From: Clostridiales bacterium
GTDB lineage: Bacteria; Bacillota; Clostridia; Christensenellales; QALW01
Assembly (NCBI GenBank): GCA_018376855.1
Contig: JAHAAN010000058.1
Location: forward strand, 1 to 11,589
Length of the DNA: 11,589 bases
Reading direction: 5' to 3'
Shown here one piece after another: positions 5,951 through 11,589 of this stretch. A program made the translations under genes and the position numbers. The number at the start of each line of letters is the position of its first letter. Position 1 is the stretch's first letter. The notes beneath the pieces are model-generated. The model was given only the letters and a program-made list of their open reading frames with translations. It did no database searches and was not told where the DNA came from.

Positions 5951-7978
5951 GTGGGGCATATTCAGCTTTCGGAAATGAAAGGAATTGGACCTAAACGTGC
6001 AGCGGCGCTTGCAGCAATGGGAATTCATAGCTATGAGGAAGTTATTCGTTTTGCGCCGGTTTCTTATCAGAATATGTCAAGGGTTTGTTTGCTTTCGGAG
6101 GTTCAGGATGGAGAAGAGGCTTTGTTTGAGCTGAAGCTTTCCGGAAAGCCTGTCGCGCGGAGAAGTGTAAATGGCAGAAAAATGCTGATGGTTCATGCAA
6201 ACGATGCTTCCGAAAGCGCTGTTTTGATGTGGTTTAACAGCATGTATTTATTTTCCTCTCTTGTTGCAAATGAGACTTATCGGGTATACGGAAAGGTATC
6301 TGTAAAGGGAAAAAGAATTTATATTCTTCAACCGACATTTGCGCGTGTTTCGGCGGCAGCGTATATGACGGGAATTATCCCTGTGTATTCGTTGCCGAGT
6401 GGATGCGGGATCAGTCAAAAGCTGTTTCGGGAGCTGTGCCGTGCTGCTATTGATTCATGCGCAGTACAGAAGGAATTGTTTCCCGATGAGTTCCGTAATA
6501 AGCATATGTTGGCAGAACGTTCGTTTGCCGTGGAAAATATTCACTTTCCGATAAGCGAAGAAGCATTAGGGCAAGCAAAACGGAGATTAGCTTTTGAACA
6601 GCTGCTTTTTTTTCAAATTTTAATTGATTATTATTGCTCCAAACGAGATACGGCTGAAGCGGAACTTTTGAACACTACGATTGAACAGAAAAAGAATTTT
6701 TTTAATAGGCTGGCATTTGTACCTACTGCCGCACAGCAGCGCGTTATGAAAGAAATTGAAGCTGATTTGCTGTCAGGCAAACCGATGAATCGCTTGCTGC
6801 AGGGGGATGTAGGTTCCGGTAAGACAGTAATAGCATTTTATTGTTTGTTTATTGCAGCTGCGAATGGCGGACAAGCTGTTTTAATGGCACCTACAGAGGT
6901 TCTTGCACAGCAGCATTATGAAGAATTTAAAAAGCTTTATCCGGAAATCAAATCTGCTTTTTTAGCGGGTGGCACAAAAAAGAGTGAAAAGGAAAAAATT
7001 AAACACAAGCTTGCATGCGGGGAGCTTTCGATTGTAATCGGTACGCATGCTATATTACAGCAGGATGTTTGTTTTTGCAGGTTGTGTTTGGTTATAACGG
7101 ATGAACAGCATCGTTTCGGTGTTGCGCACAGGGCTATATTGGATTTTAAAGGGCGGGCGCCTCATACGTTGGTAATGTCGGCAACACCGATTCCGCGAAC
7201 GCTTTCGCTGATTTTGTTTCATGATTTGGCGTTATCGGTATTAAATGAATTGCCGCCGGGCAGGCGTAGGGTCAGTACGCATATTATAGAGCCTCCAAAA
7301 GAAGAGGCATTGTTTGGCTTTTTGCATAAATGTGCGTTGGAAGGAAAACAATCTTATATAGTTTGTCCGTTGATTGAAGAAAATGAGGAGCTGCCTGTTT
7401 TTTCTGCGCAGGAGATGTATGAACGATTGCGTGAAAGTATGCCGGATGTTTCTGTAGCGCTTTTGCATGGAAAGATGACGGGAAAGATCAAGATGGAGAT
7501 CATGCAGCGTTTTTCGGAGGGAAGTATAGCTATTTTGGTTTCTACGACCGTTATAGAGGTTGGAATCAATGTGCCTAATGCGATCAATATGGTTATTGAG
7601 GGGGCTGATCGCTTCGGTCTTTCGCAGCTGCATCAACTTCGGGGGCGTGTGGGAAGAGGAAGCGAACAATCCTATTGTTTTTTGTTGGCAGATCGGGCTA
7701 ATGAACGTTTAAAAACAATGGTTTCCGTCCATGACGGATTTCTTATTGCACAAAAAGATCTTGAAATGCGTGGACCGGGAGATTATTTTGGAAAAAGACA
7801 GAGCGGAATGCCTGATACCGTGTATGCTTCCATGTTTGCAGATATGTCGCTGTTAAAGGAATCACAGGAAGCAATGGCAGAGCTGAAATCGGATCCTAAG
7901 CTTAGATTTTGCATGGAAGCTTTACGAACGGCAGCATGTCGAAGTATTCAGGAGGAGAACTTGGTTGTGTATAACTGA
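5951..7978 (+). CDS. recG: ATP-dependent DNA helicase RecG
   Basis: RecG is a double-stranded DNA translocase that remodels stalled replication forks and branch-migrates Holliday junctions. The 675-aa product is of normal length. In order: an N-terminal helix-hairpin (MKGIGPKRAAALAAMGI, residues 9-25), the wedge/OB domain to about residue 140, and the SF2 motor with Walker A GDVGSGKT (285-292), TEVLAQQH, the Walker B box DEQH (384-387), motif III SATPIPRT (410-417), motif V (STTVIEVGINVPNA) and motif VI QLRGRVGRG (562-570). The start is taken as GTG at 5951. It fits the family N-terminus, but the purine-rich stretch before it (AAGAAGGGG) is unusually close, so the start is less sure than the rest. 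It is preceded by the pgeF terminator and ends in TGA only 5 nt from the end of the convergent minus-strand gene. Confidence 0.97.
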   Translation: MGHIQLSEMKGIGPKRAAALAAMGIHSYEEVIRFAPVSYQNMSRVCLLSEVQDGEEALFELKLSGKPVARRSVNGRKMLMVHANDASESAVLMWFNSMYLFSSLVANETYRVYGKVSVKGKRIYILQPTFARVSAAAYMTGIIPVYSLPSGCGISQKLFRELCRAAIDSCAVQKELFPDEFRNKHMLAERSFAVENIHFPISEEALGQAKRRLAFEQLLFFQILIDYYCSKRDTAEAELLNTTIEQKKNFFNRLAFVPTAAQQRVMKEIEADLLSGKPMNRLLQGDVGSGKTVIAFYCLFIAAANGGQAVLMAPTEVLAQQHYEEFKKLYPEIKSAFLAGGTKKSEKEKIKHKLACGELSIVIGTHAILQQDVCFCRLCLVITDEQHRFGVAHRAILDFKGRAPHTLVMSATPIPRTLSLILFHDLALSVLNELPPGRRRVSTHIIEPPKEEALFGFLHKCALEGKQSYIVCPLIEENEELPVFSAQEMYERLRESMPDVSVALLHGKMTGKIKMEIMQRFSEGSIAILVSTTVIEVGINVPNAINMVIEGADRFGLSQLHQLRGRVGRGSEQSYCFLLADRANERLKTMVSVHDGFLIAQKDLEMRGPGDYFGKRQSGMPDTVYASMFADMSLLKESQEAMAELKSDPKLRFCMEALRTAACRSIQEENLVVYN

Positions 7979-7983
7979 GAATA

Positions 7984-8733
7984 TTATAAGGAGTCATTCT
8001 CTTTGTCGTTTTGATTAGCTGATTGTGAAGTGGTCTTGCTGCGATGTTTAAGGAAGGATACAGTAATAATTCCAAGTAAGCAAAGAAATATTATAGAGAA
8101 GTATAGAAAATATAATGAGGAGGACGGCTTTGTTTGTGAGGGGATGGTTTCTAACTCAATTAGCAGGCCGTCTTTCGGCATGGAGTCGATTTCTATGATA
8201 GAGATATCGTCAAAGTATACGGTTCCGAGGTTGGGAGCATTCTTATGTGCTAACAACAGGCAGAGGTAAAATGAGTCGGTTTCTTTTCCTGTTTGCACAT
8301 ATATAGTGATATTTTGCCAGTCGCCGGTTCCGTAGATTCCGTCTGATATGCAGCTGTGATTTGGAAAATCAAGAGCATCGGTTTGTACGCCGATACCTGC
8401 GCCTGCGCCGAGATCTAAAACGAATTCTGTGCGAACTTGTGCAGAGATACGGTAAAGAGTATCGGGCAGGCATTTAACTTTTTGTCGGATTAGGCTTGCA
8501 CCTGAACGTAAATGAGTAAGTTGAGCGCTGTATTTTCCGCTGTATGCCGTTTCGCTTGCGCAAAATGTATATTCTGAAGTGTTTAGGGTTGAAAAGCTGT
8601 ACCATCCGGCAGGTGGTTGTTCATCTTCAAATAACTCAAATCCGCTGTTTATAAGCAGCTCGTTGGCATGAACGGAAAGGGAAAGGAAACTTACAAACGA
8701 AAATATAAATAAGAAGATAATAGTTTTTTTCAT
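7984..8733 (-). CDS. Membrane-anchored surface protein with a CBM4/9-like domain
   Basis: The 249-aa protein has a lipophilic N-terminal signal peptide (MKKTIIFLFIF ..., likely cleavage after A23 in SVHA). Then comes one beta-sandwich domain from about 24 to 182, and a single transmembrane helix near 206-227 followed by a basic, Ser/Asn-rich tail (KHRSK...). The domain shows the usual CBM_4_9 landmarks: NSGFE at the start, GWYS, YSGKYSAQL, LPDTLYRISAQVRT, GDWQNITIYVQTG, and TVYFDDISI at the end. It would sit outside the membrane, anchored by its C-terminus, and might bind cell-wall or other glycans. No catalytic domain is present, and ligand and role are unknown. The start ATG has GGAG 8 nt upstream and a promoter at 8768-8796. 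It appears to be a single-gene unit, divergent from the TSUP pair and convergent with recG. Confidence 0.8.
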   Translation of the reverse strand: MKKTIIFLFIFSFVSFLSLSVHANELLINSGFELFEDEQPPAGWYSFSTLNTSEYTFCASETAYSGKYSAQLTHLRSGASLIRQKVKCLPDTLYRISAQVRTEFVLDLGAGAGIGVQTDALDFPNHSCISDGIYGTGDWQNITIYVQTGKETDSFYLCLLLAHKNAPNLGTVYFDDISIIEIDSMPKDGLLIELETIPSQTKPSSSLYFLYFSIIFLCLLGIITVSFLKHRSKTTSQSANQNDKENDSL

Positions 8734-8767
8734 TTTGATCTCCGTGAGTATACTTTAATACTTTAAT

Positions 8768-8796
8768 ATTATAGCAGAGTCAAGATGCTGCTGCAA
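8768..8796 (-). promoter_or_regulatory. Promoter of the CBM4/9-like gene
   Basis: On the minus strand TTGCAG (8796-8791) lies 17 bp before TATAAT (8773-8768), which carries the TGC extension (8776-8774). Transcription would start near 8761, about 28 nt before the ATG. An alternative -35, TTGACT, lies within the same region but at the wrong distance for this -10. Confidence 0.6.
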
Positions 8797-8803
8797 GTAA
8801 AAG

Positions 8804-8809
8804 TATAAT
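8804..8809 (+). promoter_or_regulatory. Candidate -10 box for the TSUP gene pair
   Basis: A perfect TATAAT lies 44 nt before the first TSUP start codon, but the bases 17 bp upstream (CAAGAT) are not a good -35. The -10 boxes of the two divergent genes are about 30 bp apart, so the two promoters overlap. Confidence 0.3.
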
Positions 8810-8852
8810 TCGCAAACGATAGCATATTCTAACAATGAGAGGGGACGAATTT

Positions 8853-9206
8853 ATGCGAAAAAAACTTGCTTTATTTTTTGGTGCCGTTACGGCGGGGTTT
8901 CTTAACGGTTTATTAGGAACGGGCGGCGGCATTATTGCAGTGAGTGTTTTTAAGCATGCCGGAATGCAGCAGCGTCAAGCGCAGGCTTGCACTACCGTAT
9001 TCATACTGGTGATGTGCGCGGTTAGTCTTGCGGCGCTTAGCGGTGTAGGGCAGCAGTGGGATATTTCTTCGGCCATTTGGATCAGCGTTGGAGGTATTCC
9101 GGGAGCGATTCTTGGCGCGCGGCTGCTTCATAAACTGAAAAATGACATTTTGCAAATTGTTTTTGCTGTATTAATTTTGATTTCGGGTATTCGGATGATT
9201 TTTTAA
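8853..9206 (+). CDS. TauE/SafE (TSUP) family permease, N-terminal-type half protein
   Basis: TSUP proteins are membrane permeases that move sulfite, sulfonates or related anions. A full-length member is about 250 aa with two four-helix repeats. This 117-aa protein is one repeat. It has four hydrophobic segments (about 5-33, 45-64, 72-92, 98-115) and the family signature NGLLGTGGGIIAV (glycines 22, 24-26) in the first, followed by the QAQACTTVFILVM stretch. The ATG at 8853 is preferred because GAGGGGA is well placed before it; an ATG at 8835 would add six polar residues and lacks a site. The second half is encoded 14 nt downstream with its own ribosome binding site, so the two probably form a heteromeric transporter. 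Substrate unknown. Confidence 0.9.
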   Translation: MRKKLALFFGAVTAGFLNGLLGTGGGIIAVSVFKHAGMQQRQAQACTTVFILVMCAVSLAALSGVGQQWDISSAIWISVGGIPGAILGARLLHKLKNDILQIVFAVLILISGIRMIF

Positions 9207-9220
9207 ACGGAGGATATAGT

Positions 9221-9610
9221 GTGTATTTAGGTTTAATCGGTTTTTTTACAGCAATTTTAGCCGGTATGGGAATGGGCGGAGGCGTGCTGCTGATTCCTTG
9301 TTTGACACTTTTGCTTGGGTATCCTCAGATGCAAGCGCAGCATTTGAGTCTTATTACTTATGTTCCTATGGCTGCTGCGGCGTTGGTTGTTCATGCTAGA
9401 AAAAGGAACGTAGTGTTCAAACAGCTGCTTCCGGTGTTGATTTCAGGGCTTGCGGGAGCGGCGGGCGGGGCTTTGCTGTCTTCGGTGATTGATGGGGCTG
9501 TTTTAAGAAAAATTTATGGATTTTTTTTACTGTTTTTTGGTGTAATGCAAATGTTTTCAGCTGTAAAAAGATATAGAGCGGCGACAGAAGAAAAAAAGAA
9601 TGAAAAATGA
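9221..9610 (+). CDS. TauE/SafE (TSUP) family permease, second half protein
   Basis: The 129-aa partner of the preceding gene repeats the same four-helix plan (about 2-32, 41-58, 69-88, 96-114), with its own glycine signature GMGMGGGVLLIP (15-26) and the matching AQHLSLITYVPMAAAALVVH stretch. The C-terminus is charged (RYRAATEEKKNEK), presumably cytoplasmic. The GTG start at 9221 follows a perfect GGAGG (9209-9213) at 7 nt, which argues for a separate protein rather than a recent frameshift of a fused gene. Together the pair would make the usual eight-helix permease. Cargo cannot be told from the sequence; neighbours give no sulfur-metabolism clue. Confidence 0.9.
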   Translation: MYLGLIGFFTAILAGMGMGGGVLLIPCLTLLLGYPQMQAQHLSLITYVPMAAAALVVHARKRNVVFKQLLPVLISGLAGAAGGALLSSVIDGAVLRKIYGFFLLFFGVMQMFSAVKRYRAATEEKKNEK

Positions 9611-9664
9611 TAATTTTTTTATGATTTTTATTTCAGGATTCGTAAAATATGATATAATAATATA

Positions 9665-9678
9665 AAATTACGTAATTT
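9665..9678. repeat. 14-bp perfect palindrome AAATTACGTAATTT
   Basis: The sequence equals its own reverse complement over 14 bases. It lies 6 bp after a perfect TATAAT (9653-9658), where transcription would begin, the usual place for a repressor operator. AT-rich palindromes do occur by chance, and no factor can be named. Confidence 0.45.
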
Positions 9679-9858
9679 GTTTGTAGTTTTTTGGCACTCT
9701 ACAGATTTTAGTTCCATAGAAGACAGATTAATGATTTTAATTGCGTTTTTAATGGATTTGTTTGTTATATCGTTGTAACTTATGTGCAATAGAAAGGCGA
9801 GAATTGCAAAACTTATCTGCTTTTTATGATAAATTGCGTTATTTTATAAAATGTAATC

Positions 9859-9887
9859 TTGAATATTATATTTAATTATAGTATAAT
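9859..9887 (+). promoter_or_regulatory. SigA-type promoter of ppx
   Basis: TTGAAT (9859-9864) and a perfect TATAAT (9882-9887) are separated by exactly 17 bp. Transcription would begin near 9894, leaving a leader of about 160 nt before the ppx start codon. This is the best-looking promoter in the window. Confidence 0.7.
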
Positions 9888-10053
9888 AGAATTGTTAGAG
9901 ATTGGAAAATTGTAATTTGCAGGTTGAAGGCTTTGTATGAATTCAGAGGGAATATTGCAACAGCTTTTTAAATTATGATATGGAAAAGTGTATGCGGTAT
10001 CCGCAAAAGCAATTATTCTATAAATTTATTATTACCGATCAGGGGGAATACAA

Positions 10054-11568
10054 ATGAAGAAACTGGCCGTTATAGACATTGGTTCGAATAACGCAAGAAT
10101 GATTGTAGTAAACATCTTTGAAAACGGATCCTATAGGATTGTTGATGAAATAAAAGAACCGATTCGGCTGATTTCAGACATGACACAGGATAATATCATT
10201 CGTCCTCGGAGGATTCAGCAGTTAATTAAAACGCTGCAGATGTTTAAGCGTTTATGTGCTGCAAATGAAATTACGGAGATTATCCCGGTGTTGACGGCAG
10301 CGGTTCGCAGAGCGGCAAACCAGCGAAGCTTTTTGGACGAGGTGCTTTCTGCGACAGGAATTAATTTGACAATTCTGACGGGTGAACAAGAGGCAGTGTA
10401 CGTTTATCAAGGCGTGATCAACAGCATGGATATAGATGCCGGTGTGATTATGGATATTGGCGGCGGGACTGTTGAATTGATTCATTTTGAGAAAAGGCAA
10501 ATCAAAAATTTAGCATGCTTGCCGTTTGGTACGCTTACATTAACGGAACAGTTTGGAATTTACGATAAAGTTTCTGCTGAGCAGATGACGGCTATAGAAG
10601 ATTTTGTGAAGGAATCGTTGGCGCAGCATCCATGGATGGAGAATATTTCAAATCTTCCGTTGATTGGCGTGGGCGGGTCTTTCAGAAATATCGGAAAGAT
10701 CCTGAGAAAAAAGAAAAAATACAGTATGGATATTGCGCATAATTATTTTATGACCAGCGACGAAATCAATGGAATTTATGAAAGCATGAAGAAGCTGGAT
10801 CTTGACGGGCGTATGAAGATTAAAGGTCTATCTAATGAGCGGGCAGATATTTTTCTTTCGGCGTTGGTGGCTATTACAACAGTTACGCATCATATTCACA
10901 GCAGCGATGTTTATATTTCTTGTGCTGGCTTGAGAGAAGGAATTGTGTATGAGCATTTGGATCCGCAGTTGGCTGTGAGACCGGTTCAGAATGTACTCGA
11001 TTTTAGCCTAAAAAATCTTTCAGGGCAGTATAATGAAAATCCGGAGCATGCTGTGCGGGTTATGCAGCTGACACTTTCTATGTTTGAGCAGCTTAGGCAG
11101 CTACATAAACTGCCTAACTCATATATGCGAATTGTAAAAGCGGCCGGAATGCTTCATGATTGCGGGTTAAAGATACGTTATTACGATCATCATAAGCATA
11201 CGTTTTACATTATGATGAATTCTAATCTCTACGGTTTAAATCACAGAGAGCGTCTTATGGCTGCATTTATTGCGGCGTTTCACCGTAAGGACGAAATTGA
11301 GCTGCTCAAGGAATATATCTAATATGCAGACATACTGAGCAGTGAAGATATTGAGATTATTCGTAAAATTGGCGTGCTGCTTAGGATTGCGGAAAGTTTT
11401 GATCGCTGTATGGCCGGTGTAGTGGAAAGTGTTTCGTGCGATATTTTGGGAGATTCGGTAATTATTAAAACCAGTGTAACGGCAGATGCGGCATTGGAAA
11501 TTAAGGATGCGCTTACAAGCGGTCAGATCTTTAAAAGGGCATACGGAAAGAATCTTGTAATACTTTAA
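10054..11568 (+). pseudogene. ppx: Ppx/GppA family exopolyphosphatase, interrupted by in-frame TAA
   Basis: Ppx/GppA enzymes hydrolyse polyphosphate or pppGpp. Codons 1-422 hold the ASKHA-fold phosphatase: phosphate-binding DIGSNNARM (8-16), LTGEQEAVY with the catalytic-type glutamate (about 108-116), DIGGGTVEL (134-142) and GVGGSF (205-210). An HD-type domain follows (H332 in EHA, LHDCG at 367-371, DHHKH, HRER). Codon 423 is TAA (11320-11322). The same frame then continues for 81 codons with a typical family C-terminus (RKIGVLLRIAESFDR ... AALEIKDAL ... FKRAYGKNLVIL) to a second TAA at 11566-11568. The total, about 504 codons, is the normal full length. The start has AGGGGG 7-8 nt upstream. 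A 422-aa product would keep the catalytic motifs but lose the C-terminal domain. No ribosome binding site supports restart. It may be a recent nonsense mutation or a sequence error. Confidence 0.88.
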
Positions 11569-11579
11569 TGGAGGATAAA

Positions 11580-11589
11580 ATGATTCATT
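11580..11589 (+). CDS. First codons of a downstream gene (possibly ppk)
   Basis: A perfect GGAGG (11570-11574) lies 5 nt before ATG ATT CAT (M-I-H) at the window edge, 11 nt after the end of the ppx frame. The spacing indicates cotranscription with ppx. In Clostridia polyphosphate kinase commonly neighbours ppx, so ppk is a reasonable guess, but three codons cannot show it. Confidence 0.5.

Larger units (their letters stand above)
9611..10053 (+). other. 443-nt AT-rich intergenic region ahead of ppx
   Basis: No gene is called here. It contains a TATAAT (9653-9658) with a weak -35, a 14-bp palindrome (9665-9678), a 6-bp hairpin with a 12-nt loop (9785-9808), the ppx promoter (9859-9887) and a roughly 160-nt ppx leader. 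The leader includes a 13-codon frame (9937-9978, MNSEGILQQLFKL) with GAAGG 6 nt before its ATG, and a small hairpin TGCGG-TAT-CCGCA (9993-10005). No known riboswitch class was recognised. No clear terminator for the TSUP pair is seen, apart from T-rich sequence directly after the stop. Confidence 0.5.

Noticed and set aside
7241..7669. 142-codon minus-strand frame inside recG
   Set aside because: It is antisense to conserved helicase motifs and has no family features or ribosome binding site.
9204..9223. TSUP pair as a frameshifted single gene
   Set aside because: There is a proper stop, a 14-nt gap, a perfect GGAGG and a GTG start for the second half, so two genes are more likely.
9894..10053. 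Riboswitch in the ppx leader
   Set aside because: Only short hairpins are visible and no conserved motif of a known riboswitch class was recognised.

Overview
The window looks like a chromosomal segment of an anaerobic, probably endospore-forming member of the Clostridia (Bacillota). The reasons are a YlmC/YmxH-type PRC-barrel sporulation gene next to nrdR and pgeF, a glycyl-radical enzyme (oxygen-sensitive chemistry), strong GGAGG-type ribosome binding sites, and moderate-to-low GC except for the first 223 bases (about 60% GC by count). No tRNA, rRNA, CRISPR array, transposase or phage gene was seen.

Layout. Bases 1-223 are the 3' end of a GC-rich CDS, closed by a long hairpin. Bases 224-689 hold no convincing gene. 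On the minus strand, 690-4067 is a two-gene operon: a glycyl-radical enzyme (GRE) whose N-terminus is an AraC-type DNA-binding domain, followed 15 nt later by its radical-SAM activating enzyme. The activase is cut by an in-frame TGA exactly where a ferredoxin-cluster cysteine belongs. A nested hairpin with a T-run ends this operon. On the plus strand, 4262-5905 carries a Cys-rich YlmC/YmxH protein, nrdR and pgeF, ending in a clean intrinsic terminator, followed by recG (5951-7978). Convergent to recG is a gene for a membrane-anchored protein with a CBM4/9-like fold (7984-8733, minus). Divergent from that gene are two adjacent half-length TauE/SafE (TSUP) transporter genes (8853-9610). After a 443-nt AT-rich gap with a palindrome and a good promoter comes a Ppx/GppA-type exopolyphosphatase gene with an internal TAA (10054-11568). 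The first codons of another gene, possibly ppk, lie at the right edge.

How the genes fit together. The GRE and its activase form a catalytic pair, but with the activase interrupted the GRE could be activated only by readthrough or recoding of the TGA, or by another activase elsewhere. The AraC-GRE fusion is the most unusual object here: it may be an enzyme that regulates transcription, possibly its own, or it may yield both a fusion and a stand-alone enzyme from an internal start. The nrdR, pgeF and recG genes are housekeeping (dNTP supply control, peptidoglycan precursor quality control, replication-fork repair). The ppx region points to polyphosphate or (p)ppGpp metabolism. Two genes, the activase and ppx, each carry a single in-frame stop with well-conserved coding sequence on both sides. 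That suggests recent gene loss, sequencing or assembly error, or (for the TGA) recoding.
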